Assembly (NCBI RefSeq): GCF_031846485.1
Contig: NZ_JAVRHQ010000016.1
Coordinates: forward strand, 1 to 64,000
Length of the DNA stretch: 64,000 nt
Direction of reading: 5' to 3'
Source of the DNA: Autumnicola tepida
GTDB taxonomy: Bacteria > Bacteroidota > Bacteroidia > Flavobacteriales > Flavobacteriaceae
In this document: in pieces, positions 17,157 through 25,815 of the stretch
Numbering within the stretch: position 1 is the first letter of the stretch
Layout of the letters: each line of letters starts with the position of its first letter
The notes under the pieces: model-generated
Databases searched by the model: none
What the model saw: the letters and a program-made list of their open reading frames with translations, nothing else
What the model was told of the DNA's origin: nothing
Position numbers and translations under genes: made by a program

Positions 17157-18998
17157 TTAGTTTTTTCTTGTAATGTTTGGTTCGGTTTTAATTTTATCCC
17201 ACCAGTTTTTCTTGAGAATTATGATGGTAATCACCAGAATTACACAGGAAATGATAAGTGGAACATTTTCGCGTAAAATGATGTAAAAAGGAATCACCAC
17301 TAGTAGCGTCTGGGCTATGGTGCCCACCAGTACATTAAACATGTCTCTGGAGAAAGACTTATTTTTTTCGAAAGTAGGATCTTCCTGTTTTAATTTTTCA
17401 TAAATAGGCTTCCAGAAGCCCCACGGCCTGGTTTTACTGTAAAAATCCATAAGTGTGCGCTCATCTGTTGGTGGCGCTGAATATGTTCCCACTATACTTC
17501 CAACAATAGAGATTAAAAGGATAACAGGAAAGTAATAAAGATCTAAAGTATCGGTAAAAATTGGAAATATTAGCGCAGGAATAATTCCCGAAAGCATTCC
17601 CCAGAAGTAGCCTTCTCCATTAAACCTCCACCAGTGCCATTTAAGCACGTTAGATACCACGTAGCTTCCATAAAGCGCAGAAACAATCCATTGTAAAATG
17701 GAATTTACATCCTGCACAAAGAAGCCCAGGATAATACTTATAATTACAACAGTAATCCCACTGCCATAATTCATCATTTTAATTTTTGAAGAAGAAGCAT
17801 TTGGGTTTCTGTACTTTAAATATATATCATTCACCAAATACGCCTGTGCGGCATTAAGTGTTCCTGCAAAGGTAGACATGAATGCTGCCAGCAAACCTGC
17901 CAGCAGCAGGCCAAGAAGCCCTACCGGCACAAATTGTTCTATGGAAGCCGGCAACACTTTCTCAAAATCCAGTACGCCCGCGGTAGTTAAATCCAGCTGA
18001 TCGTAAAAGAGAATAGCCAGGATAGAAAAACCACCAACCATAAGGTATCTTGTTGGCATCAGGGCAAAAATCGCAAAACCGCTCATTTTAGCTGCTTCCA
18101 GTGGCGATTTTGTAGATAAAATCTTCTGCATATCGTAATTTGGTGCAGGACCGGCAATACTGGCCAATATTCCTTTAAACACCATAAGCATAAAGAAGAT
18201 CCCAAAAAGAGAGTAACCGTCAGAAATTATTTTGGTATTCACTTCATCAATGATGCCGCTCCAATCCATATTGAGTTCCCAGTTAAAAAAGGGGTTCATC
18301 CAGCCATCGGGCACATTCAGTGTATTTTCACCTAAAGCAAGATATGCGATTACGGCAATTGCAATTGACGACACGGTCATAATTGTGTATTGCAACAAAT
18401 CTGTCCATACAATCCCGGACATACCCCCTAAAACCGAATAAAAAACGGCGAATAAAGTAAAAATTATTCCGTAGAAATGAGGAATATATGCAGGAGGGAC
18501 ATTAAATGGGATGTACTGGGAAACAATCTCCCAGGGGATAAAAATTTCAACAAATTTCCCAAGCCCAATAAAGCCATAAGCCAGGAAGCCAAGACAACTT
18601 AAAATTGCAAAAATTACAATAATAGTATGAGACCATCTTCCTCCCCTGCCGCTGCTAAAACGAAACAGGATCCATTCTGCACCAGTGGTAACATTGGACC
18701 GCCGTAGCCAGGCAGAAAGATAAACCATAAGGAACACCTGGTTAAACACCGGCCAGAGCCAGGGTATCCAGATACTTTTAAATCCGTATACAAAGGTTAA
18801 AGTTACCAGCCACATAGTCCCGGAAATATCAAACATTCCAGACGCATTGGATAAGCCCAGCATGTACCAGGGCAGGTTTTTACCACCCATTAAATAATCG
18901 TCCTTACTTTTCTGGGCTTTTTTTCTAAGCGCAAGTCCTATTACAATTGTTCCAACCAGGTAGAGTAAAATTATCGCAATATCTAAGCCTTGTAACAT
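17157..18998 (-). CDS. sodium:solute symporter (SSS family), probable manno-oligosaccharide importer
   Basis: 613 residues, about 14 transmembrane helices starting with LDIAIILLYLVGTIVIGLAL. The SSS core is recognisable: DDYLMGGKNLPWYMLGLSNASGMFDISG near residue 35, and AAFMSTFAGTLNAAQAYLVNDIY near 370, which carries the sodium-site Ser/Thr residues. It ends in a long cytosolic tail (about 490-560) and two more helices. In mannan loci such symporters move mannobiose across the inner membrane. The gene stands second in the leftward operon, 30 bp after GH26 and 5 bp before GH130. Transported solute inferred from neighbours only. Confidence 0.92.
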   Translation of the reverse strand: MLQGLDIAIILLYLVGTIVIGLALRKKAQKSKDDYLMGGKNLPWYMLGLSNASGMFDISGTMWLVTLTFVYGFKSIWIPWLWPVFNQVFLMVYLSAWLRRSNVTTGAEWILFRFSSGRGGRWSHTIIVIFAILSCLGFLAYGFIGLGKFVEIFIPWEIVSQYIPFNVPPAYIPHFYGIIFTLFAVFYSVLGGMSGIVWTDLLQYTIMTVSSIAIAVIAYLALGENTLNVPDGWMNPFFNWELNMDWSGIIDEVNTKIISDGYSLFGIFFMLMVFKGILASIAGPAPNYDMQKILSTKSPLEAAKMSGFAIFALMPTRYLMVGGFSILAILFYDQLDLTTAGVLDFEKVLPASIEQFVPVGLLGLLLAGLLAAFMSTFAGTLNAAQAYLVNDIYLKYRNPNASSSKIKMMNYGSGITVVIISIILGFFVQDVNSILQWIVSALYGSYVVSNVLKWHWWRFNGEGYFWGMLSGIIPALIFPIFTDTLDLYYFPVILLISIVGSIVGTYSAPPTDERTLMDFYSKTRPWGFWKPIYEKLKQEDPTFEKNKSFSRDMFNVLVGTIAQTLLVVIPFYIILRENVPLIISCVILVITIIILKKNWWDKIKTEPNITRKN

Positions 18999-19028
18999 TC
19001 GGGGTTATCTTTTTAAATAGGGGATTAA

Positions 19029-20162
19029 TTATTCGGAGATTTTTTCCACTTCATCTAAAAACAGTATTTCATCGTAGCCTTCAAATTCTCTGAAATCCTC
19101 TTCAGAAATTTCACCTTTGTAGGTAGCGAAATAATGAGATGGCCGTGCATTTCTCCATAAGAGAACCCAGGCAATCCCACTGTCTTTTATTCCGGGGTAC
19201 AAATATTCTGTCCACCAGTTTTCATCTTCACCAAAATTATTGTTACCGGTTTCTGTTAACGCATAAGGTTTATCAGCCTGTGCTGCTTTTTCCTTTACCA
19301 CTGCAAGATTTGATTTTAGATTTTTCAGAAAGGCTTCATTCCCCCCATGGTTATAAATATCTACCCCCAGGATATCCACATATTCATCCCCGGGATAATA
19401 AGTATTATATTCTTCCATTCCTGAAACAATATTGGGCGAATAGGCATATAAAAGATTATGCACCCCGTTTTCCTGAAGTAGGGTGATTGTCTCCTTCCAT
19501 AGCTGCTGGTATTCCTGCGGGGTGCAGTTGCCTTTGCCCCACCAAAACCAGGAACCATTCATTTCATGCCATGGGCGGAACACCACCGCGATAGGATCTC
19601 CATTTTCATCTTCAAGAGAATTAAAAAACGCTGACAAACGCTTAACCCATTGCTCAAATTTCTCCCGTTGCTCTCCTCCTTCTAATATAGATGATACCGC
19701 AGAAGTATTATCCCAGGAACCACCATTAGTTACAGGATTATCAAGGTGCCAGCTAAAAGTAAAAATAGCTCCTTTCCGGCTCATCTTTTGGATATGGTCT
19801 TTCATTAATGAAAAAGCCACGGTATCTAAATTGTAAGTATTCCCCAGCTCAATATGGCCGAGATCAAAGCCCTGGACAGCGGGGTATTTTCCGGTAATTT
19901 CTTCAATATCACTTTTTAGTTTGGGATATTCAGCTGAATGCTTCCAGCCTATTCCATAAGCCGTGGCATCCTGGTGACCGAATGCGATACCTTTGTTTTG
20001 TATTTCTTTTACAAGATGATACAGTTTTTTAGCAGGGAGGCTGGCATCGCTATCTGCCACTTTTATAGCGGCATAGTCAATTTTTTTAGATGAACCACAA
20101 GCCTGGACTAAAGCCAGCAGAGTAACAATTGTAAAGAATTTGACAATATTTTTCATACGCAT
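19029..20162 (-). CDS. GH26 beta-mannanase, lipoprotein
   Basis: 377 residues. A lipobox LVQAC gives lipid-modified Cys22. The catalytic domain spans about 35-370, with acid/base Glu200 in FRPWHEMNGSWFWWG and nucleophile Glu304 in ALTETGN, plus YVDILGVDIYNHGG, all textbook GH26. Two in-frame ATGs (20162 and 20156) precede the signal; either is possible. It leads the leftward operon with symporter, GH130, epimerase, GH26 and GH3, divergent from the AraC-type regulator. It probably makes mannobiose from internalised manno-oligosaccharides or works at the outer surface; which one cannot be told from the lipid anchor alone. Confidence 0.92.
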   Translation of the reverse strand: MRMKNIVKFFTIVTLLALVQACGSSKKIDYAAIKVADSDASLPAKKLYHLVKEIQNKGIAFGHQDATAYGIGWKHSAEYPKLKSDIEEITGKYPAVQGFDLGHIELGNTYNLDTVAFSLMKDHIQKMSRKGAIFTFSWHLDNPVTNGGSWDNTSAVSSILEGGEQREKFEQWVKRLSAFFNSLEDENGDPIAVVFRPWHEMNGSWFWWGKGNCTPQEYQQLWKETITLLQENGVHNLLYAYSPNIVSGMEEYNTYYPGDEYVDILGVDIYNHGGNEAFLKNLKSNLAVVKEKAAQADKPYALTETGNNNFGEDENWWTEYLYPGIKDSGIAWVLLWRNARPSHYFATYKGEISEEDFREFEGYDEILFLDEVEKISE

Positions 20163-20356
20163 TGGTCAAAATATGAAGATAATTGATAAAATGTTTTCAT
20201 ATTACTAAAAGCTTATAGTATATTTATCCAAAGCTTTTTTATGAAAAGTAGTTTTAACACAAAATTTCTTAAAGAATTCCAAAAATAAGACACTTCAAAT
20301 TACTTTATTAATATGATATTGTCATTTAATAATGAAATTATATAACATTTTCTAGA
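20163..20356. promoter_or_regulatory. divergent promoter region between mannan operon and AraC regulator
   Basis: 194 bp separating the GH26-led leftward operon and the araC-type gene. The region is over 70 percent A/T. Promoters for both must lie here and it is the natural target for the adjacent AraC protein. I could not define a clean -33/-7 pair or direct repeats by eye. Confidence 0.5.
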
Positions 20357-21229
20357 ATGTATAAAGATATTCACCGGGAGATCACCCAGCTTTCTCCCGA
20401 AGACAGTTTTCTGGTTTTTGACCGCGTAAAAGATGATTTTGACTTTCCTATCCATTTTCATCCTGAATACGAATTGAATTTTATTGCGAACGGAAAAGGG
20501 GTTAGAAGGATTGTGGGAGACAGTATGGAAGAAATTGAAAATATTGAGCTGGTATTGGTTGGGCCAAACCTTCAGCATGGATGGGAGCTTCATAATTGTA
20601 AAAATAAAGAAATACACGAGGTAACCATCCACTTTCATAATGACCTGTTTGACAATAAGTTGTTAAGCAGAAGGATTATGAAACCTATTAAGGATATGTT
20701 CGACAGATCTGCCCACGGCATTCTTTTTTCAGGAAAAATTTCCGAAGAAATAAAACCGAAGATCCTCAGGCTTTCAAAAATTGACAGTATAGACTACTTT
20801 CTTGAGCTTATCTCTGTACTTCACGATCTTGCCAACTCCAGGAAGCAACGTCTTTTATCTACATACGTATCCCAGAACAAGGACTTTGAAAATAGTGACA
20901 AGATCAAAACCATTTACGAATATGTGCAGGAGAATTACCAGAACAAGATAAGTCTTAATGAAATGGCCACTCTTATTAATATGAGCCCGGTTTCCTTTAA
21001 CAGGTTCATAAAAAAGAGAACTGGCAAGACTTTTATAGAGTATGTAAATGATACCAGGATTGGATATGCCGCAAGATGGCTAATTGAGAAAGACCTGAGT
21101 ATTGCAGAAATTGCTTTTAAGTGCGGCTTTAATAATATTGCAAATTTTAACCGCGTCTTTAAAAAAACAAAGAACTGCACCCCAAGCCAGTACAGGGAAG
21201 AATTTAGCGGAATTAAAAGAGTGCTGTAA
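20357..21229 (+). CDS. AraC-family transcriptional regulator
   Basis: 290 residues. An N-terminal cupin sensor domain (about 15-120, FPIHFHPEYELNFIANGKG) precedes the double helix-turn-helix AraC DNA-binding domain (about 185-285). HTH1 is SLNEMATLINMSPVSFNRFIKKRTG and HTH2 is LSIAEIAFKCGFNNIANFNRVFK, followed by the closing TPSQYREEF. There are no membrane segments, so it senses a cytosolic ligand, as in other cupin-AraC sugar regulators. Placed between the catabolic operon and the GH5-susC block, 27 bp before GH5, it is the likely local activator for mannan breakdown products. The ligand is not known. Confidence 0.93.
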   Translation: MYKDIHREITQLSPEDSFLVFDRVKDDFDFPIHFHPEYELNFIANGKGVRRIVGDSMEEIENIELVLVGPNLQHGWELHNCKNKEIHEVTIHFHNDLFDNKLLSRRIMKPIKDMFDRSAHGILFSGKISEEIKPKILRLSKIDSIDYFLELISVLHDLANSRKQRLLSTYVSQNKDFENSDKIKTIYEYVQENYQNKISLNEMATLINMSPVSFNRFIKKRTGKTFIEYVNDTRIGYAARWLIEKDLSIAEIAFKCGFNNIANFNRVFKKTKNCTPSQYREEFSGIKRVL

Positions 21230-21256
21230 TACAACTAATACTATTTTATCAGAATC

Positions 21257-22339
21257 ATGAAAACAAGATACCAGATTTCACTGTTACTATTCCACTTCCT
21301 CTTTATGATAAGCTGCTCGGTGGCACAGGAAAACAATCCCGTTACCCCAGAATCAGGAGAGGAAGAACAAATAACAGAAGAAGAAAACTTTCCAACTGAA
21401 GAAGAAGAAGAAGAAGAAGAAGAAGAAGAGCCTGTTAGTAATGAAAATTTTGTTTCTCAACATGGCCAGTTACATATAGAAGGAAATAAACTGCTGGATA
21501 AAAACAACAATGAAATTCAGCTAAGAGGCATGTCTCTCTTCTGGAGCCAGTGGGAGCCGGAGTTTTATAACCAGGAAACCATTAAAAACCTCACAGAAGA
21601 CTGGAACATAAATGTAATTAGAGCTGCAATGGGCATTGAAAATGGTGGCTATCTTGAAAACCCGGAAGAGGAAAAACAAAAAGTTTATGATGTTATTGAT
21701 GCTGCAATAGATATGGGAATTTATGTTATTGTAGACTGGCATGATCACCATGCGCATGAACACCAGGAGGCTTCGGTTCAATTTTTTACTGAACTGGCTG
21801 AACGATATGGAAACACTCCCAATCTTTTGTATGAAACCTTTAATGAACCAATGGAGGTATCCTGGAGCGAAGTTTTAAAACCTTATCACACTGCCGTAAT
21901 AACTGCAATAAGAGCAAAAGACCCAGACAATGTTATTATTTGCGGAACCCCCAGATGGTCCCAACGTGTAGACCTCGCTGCTAACGATCCTTTAAATTTC
22001 GAGAATATTGCCTATACCCTGCACTATTACGCCGCCACCCATAAGGCCGATTTGAGAGCACTCGCCCAAGAGGCAATTAATAAGGAATTACCGATTTTTA
22101 TCACCGAATTTGGCACTACTAAAGCTAACGGAGATGAAATAGTAGATAAAGAAGAATCTGTAATCTGGTGGGATTTTGCCAAAGAAAACAATCTTTCCTG
22201 GTGCAACTGGTCTATAGCAGATAAAGACGAAAAGTCTGCAGCCTTGCTGCCGGGAACAAGCCCGGAAGATTTAAAGAAACAGGAAATACTAACGGAGTCA
22301 GGCAAACTTGTTAAAGAGCGCCTAAAACAACAAGAATAA
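21257..22339 (+). CDS. GH5 (GH5_2-like) endo-beta-1,4-glucanase/glucomannanase, lipoprotein
   Basis: 360 residues. Lipobox FMISC (Cys20); residues 24-60 are an acidic spacer including 11 consecutive Glu. The GH5 barrel follows: QLRGMSLFWSQW at about 88, VDWHDHH at about 159, acid/base Glu197 in YETFNEP, and nucleophile Glu284 in FITEFGTT, ending with LSWCNWSIADK. The GH5_2 subfamily is mainly endo-glucanases, several acting on glucomannan. It would cut glucose-containing stretches of the backbone at the cell surface. The gene is 27 bp downstream of araC and probably cotranscribed with it. GH5_2 assignment is by eye from the motif set. Confidence 0.9.
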   Translation: MKTRYQISLLLFHFLFMISCSVAQENNPVTPESGEEEQITEEENFPTEEEEEEEEEEEPVSNENFVSQHGQLHIEGNKLLDKNNNEIQLRGMSLFWSQWEPEFYNQETIKNLTEDWNINVIRAAMGIENGGYLENPEEEKQKVYDVIDAAIDMGIYVIVDWHDHHAHEHQEASVQFFTELAERYGNTPNLLYETFNEPMEVSWSEVLKPYHTAVITAIRAKDPDNVIICGTPRWSQRVDLAANDPLNFENIAYTLHYYAATHKADLRALAQEAINKELPIFITEFGTTKANGDEIVDKEESVIWWDFAKENNLSWCNWSIADKDEKSAALLPGTSPEDLKKQEILTESGKLVKERLKQQE

Positions 22340-22687
22340 CAATAAAAGCATTCCATATAAAAGAAACACACAAAAATATCAGTTTATTTAACGTTATATT
22401 TGTAATTTCTTAAAACCACCAGCGTCTTATCTACGTATATCTTATTGGTAAGTTACATAAGAAAATGGTCGAATTGCATTTTTTTCGGTTTAAATACCTG
22501 ATACTGATAATAGCCAATAGAAAAAATATCACAACTAAATGATAAAATAATATTAACCAAGGCTTAACTTTACTCCTAATTTTGGAATTATAAAAAAAAG
22601 GGACAGTATTTTACCAATGTTCTTATCTATGAGGAGGAAAAATCCTAAACTCATAATTGTTTAAACAATTCAAACAATTTTATTCTT
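22340..22687. promoter_or_regulatory. susC1 upstream region with -7-like boxes and palindrome
   Basis: 348 bp without a convincing gene. Two matches to the Bacteroidota -7 box TAnnTTTG are seen: TATATTTG at 22395-22402 and TAATTTTG at 22577-22584; neither has a clear TTTG 19 bp upstream. A perfect 16-bp palindrome AATTGTTTAAACAATT lies at 22655-22670, 17 bp before the susC start. A 12-codon frame with an AGGAGG run starts at 22629 and ends inside that palindrome. Which box is used is unknown. Confidence 0.45.
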
Positions 22688-25600
22688 ATGTACATTAAAT
22701 TACCAAGAAGTAAAAGCTGGCTAAACCGGAGAAGCAAAATGCTATTCTTCGCAGCTTTTTGTTTAATTACGCAATTAGTCGCGGCACAAGATGCCGTAAC
22801 AGGTGTTGTGACGGATTCCCAGGGAGTTCCTCTGCTTGGGGTGAATGTTATTCAACAGGGAACTAACAACGGAACAACCACTAATTTTGATGGTGAATTC
22901 GAAATCGTTGTAGGCGACACCGGCACTCTTGTCTTTAGTTTCGTTGGTTTTCTTACTCAGGAAATTAACGTTTCTGCAGGAGAAGAAATAAGCGTTACGC
23001 TAGATGAAGATTCCCAAAGTCTTGAAGAAGTAGTGGTAATAGGGTATGGTACCCAGCTTCAGGAAGACATAAGCGGTTCTGTTTCCAGAATTAGCGCAGA
23101 GGAATTTGAAAATGTTCCACAGGTAAGTGTGGATCAGTTAATGCAGGGGCGTGCAGCAGGTGTAGCCGTTACTAAAAACTCAGGTCAGCCTGGTTCGGCA
23201 GTATCTGTAAGGATTCGTGGGGTAAACTCCATTACTGGTTCAAGTGAACCTCTTTACATTATTGATGGTGTACCGGTTTCAGGAGAAGCTGGATCAGAAG
23301 GCTTAAGCCCTCTTGCTGCTTTAAACCCAAATGATATTGAATCTGTAAACGTTCTAAAAGATGCATCTGCAACCGCTATTTATGGTTCCAGGGGATCTAA
23401 CGGGGTTGTACTGATCACTACCAAAAAAGGTAAAATAGGAAAAGGTAAATTATCCTATAGTGGCTATATAGCGGTGCAGCGTCCTACCAATAAACTGGAT
23501 GTGATGAACCTTCAGCAGTATGCAACCCACCAGAACAATGTTGCTGCAATTTATGAACTTGATCCTCAAATGGAGTTTCTTAATCCAAGCCTTTTAGGAC
23601 CGGGAACAGACTGGCAGGCAGAGATTTTTGATGATGCGCTTCAGCAAAATCACCAGATCTCCTTCTCAGGGGCCCAGGAAGATATTAATTATTTTATTTC
23701 TTCTTCTTACACAGACCAGGAAGGTACTGTTATTGGATCTGCTTTTGACAGGTTAACTGTGAGAGCAAACATAAATGCAAATATTAAAGACTGGATTAAA
23801 ACCGGTATTAATATTACTGCCAGTAGAACAAATGACCAAATTACTTTGAACAATGCCAGTAATGGTATTATCTCTTTGTCTTTACTTAATAACCCGGCAA
23901 CCGCGGTTTATAATCCAGATGGTTCTTTTGCAGGGCCAGTTACCGCTGAAGAGATTGCTTACGGGACCAGAAACCCTATTGCCGAAGCCTTAAGCATTCA
24001 AAATACCGTGGAAAGAAACCGCGTTCTTGGAAATATTTTCCTGGAATTTGATTTACCATATAATTTCTCATTCAGAACAGAGCTTGGTGGAGATTTTGGA
24101 AATACCTTAAGAGACAGGTTCCAGCCTACCTACTCCTATGGTAATCTTGAAAGTGGCCAAAACCAATACTTAGCCACAAGAGAGAACAGCGATTTTTGGA
24201 TCATGAAAAACTTGTTGACTTACACTAATACGTTTAACGAAGACCATGATCTTACCGTACTTTTAGGTCAGGAAGTTCAGGAATCCAGCTATCAGGGTGT
24301 TACTGCCCAGGATGGAAGATTTGTTAGCAACAGCCTACCCGTACTGGGACAGGGGAATGCTGATGATCTTGTAGACCAGTACATTGGAAGTTCTGCTTTG
24401 GAATCCTATTTTGGTAGGGCCATTTACTCATATAGCAACAGGTACAATGTAACAGCCTCTCTTAGGGCAGATGGATCTTCTAAATTTGCTGAAGGTAACA
24501 AATGGGGTTATTTCCCTTCTGTTTCAGCATCATGGAGAATTTCTAATGAATCTTTTATGGAAGATTTCGAAACCCTTCAAAACATTAAGATCTATGGAGG
24601 TTATGGAGAAGTTGGTAACCAAAATATTCCAAACTTCGCATACGGGGTAAGGCTAACTCCTATTTCCACAGGATTGGGAACAGGTTTTGAATATGCCAAT
24701 TTCAGAAATGAAGAACTTACATGGGAATCTTCAACTCAGACTAACCTTGGTATAGATTTTGCCTCATTCAATTCACGTTTAAATACAACCATAGAAGTCT
24801 ATAATAAAGTTTCTAAAGATTTCCTTTTCCAATTTGCCAGTACAGACTTTATTACTGGTGGAGCTTCTCCGGGAGCTATACAGGCACCGTACATAAATTT
24901 AGGAGAAATGGTAAATAAAGGTATTGATGTAACGCTTAATTATAGCACTATTGGAAATTCAGATTTTAACTGGAGTTCTACCCTAACCTTCTCTCATTAT
25001 AAAAATGAAGTGACAAAACTGTTAGGAGATCTTGTAATTAATCAGGCTCTTTATATAAGTGACTCTAATCAAAACGTTACTTTAACCCAGGTAGGTGAGC
25101 CTGTGGGGATGTTCTATGGATATCAGGTAGAAGGTCTTTTTAGAACTACTGCAGATTTGGAGAATGCCCCTATCCAGTTTGGAAGGCCGGTTGATGACGC
25201 TTTATTTGGAACTACCTGGTTAGGAGATATCAAATATAAAGATGTTAATGGAGATGGCGTGGTAGATACTGATGACCGTACCGTAATTGGTAATCCACAC
25301 CCTGATTTCACCTTTGGTTTTCAGAACAATTTCTCTTATAAAAACTTTGACCTGAGCGTATTCTTGCAAGGATCTTATGGAAACGACATCTTTAATGGTG
25401 TTAACCGTACATTAACCGCGGGAAGTAGCTATTATGTTAATCAGTTTCCGGTAGTATTGGATTACTATAATATTAATAACACTGATGGGCAACAACCAAG
25501 ATTGGTAAGAGGTAGTGAGGCAAACCCAAACATTCGTATCTCAGACAGGTATATTGACGATGGCTCCTATTTGAGGGTTCAGAACTTAACCCTGGGATAC

Positions 25601-25807
25601 ACCCTTCCATCTGATGTGAGCGAAAGATTACATCTTAATAATCTTAAAGTCTATGGAAGTGTTCAAAACCTTTATACCCTTACAAACTACGATGGATATG
25701 ATCCTGAAGTAGGTACTTTTAATCAAAACACCCTGTTGATGGGAGTAGATAATGGACGATACCCATCTCCAAGGACTTTTACATTAGGACTGAATGTCGA
25801 ATTATAA
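22688..25807 (+). CDS. SusC-like TonB-dependent oligosaccharide transporter (first pair)
   Basis: 1039 residues. A signal peptide (ending LVAAQ, about residue 34) is followed by a carboxypeptidase-D-regulatory-like domain (AVTGVVTDSQGVPLLGVNV, about 36-115), a TonB box region (EEVVVIGYGTQ), and the plug domain with VSVRIRGVNSITGS and the SusC signature LYIIDGVPV. A 22-strand barrel ends RTFTLGLNVEL. It imports oligosaccharides across the outer membrane with TonB energy, capped by the SusD partner encoded 8 bp downstream. No N-terminal sigma/anti-sigma signalling extension is present, so regulation is by the local AraC or another system. Substrate inferred as mannan or galactomannan fragments from the downstream GH27. 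Confidence 0.96.
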   Translation: MYIKLPRSKSWLNRRSKMLFFAAFCLITQLVAAQDAVTGVVTDSQGVPLLGVNVIQQGTNNGTTTNFDGEFEIVVGDTGTLVFSFVGFLTQEINVSAGEEISVTLDEDSQSLEEVVVIGYGTQLQEDISGSVSRISAEEFENVPQVSVDQLMQGRAAGVAVTKNSGQPGSAVSVRIRGVNSITGSSEPLYIIDGVPVSGEAGSEGLSPLAALNPNDIESVNVLKDASATAIYGSRGSNGVVLITTKKGKIGKGKLSYSGYIAVQRPTNKLDVMNLQQYATHQNNVAAIYELDPQMEFLNPSLLGPGTDWQAEIFDDALQQNHQISFSGAQEDINYFISSSYTDQEGTVIGSAFDRLTVRANINANIKDWIKTGINITASRTNDQITLNNASNGIISLSLLNNPATAVYNPDGSFAGPVTAEEIAYGTRNPIAEALSIQNTVERNRVLGNIFLEFDLPYNFSFRTELGGDFGNTLRDRFQPTYSYGNLESGQNQYLATRENSDFWIMKNLLTYTNTFNEDHDLTVLLGQEVQESSYQGVTAQDGRFVSNSLPVLGQGNADDLVDQYIGSSALESYFGRAIYSYSNRYNVTASLRADGSSKFAEGNKWGYFPSVSASWRISNESFMEDFETLQNIKIYGGYGEVGNQNIPNFAYGVRLTPISTGLGTGFEYANFRNEELTWESSTQTNLGIDFASFNSRLNTTIEVYNKVSKDFLFQFASTDFITGGASPGAIQAPYINLGEMVNKGIDVTLNYSTIGNSDFNWSSTLTFSHYKNEVTKLLGDLVINQALYISDSNQNVTLTQVGEPVGMFYGYQVEGLFRTTADLENAPIQFGRPVDDALFGTTWLGDIKYKDVNGDGVVDTDDRTVIGNPHPDFTFGFQNNFSYKNFDLSVFLQGSYGNDIFNGVNRTLTAGSSYYVNQFPVVLDYYNINNTDGQQPRLVRGSEANPNIRISDRYIDDGSYLRVQNLTLGYTLPSDVSERLHLNNLKVYGSVQNLYTLTNYDGYDPEVGTFNQNTLLMGVDNGRYPSPRTFTLGLNVEL

Positions 25808-25815
25808 AAAAAAAT

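Noticed and set aside
22395..22402. TATATTTG considered as a firm promoter of susC1
   Set aside because: The -7 box matches TAnnTTTG, but no TTTG-type -33 box is found at the right distance and the leader would be nearly 280 nt; kept only as a candidate in the region entry.
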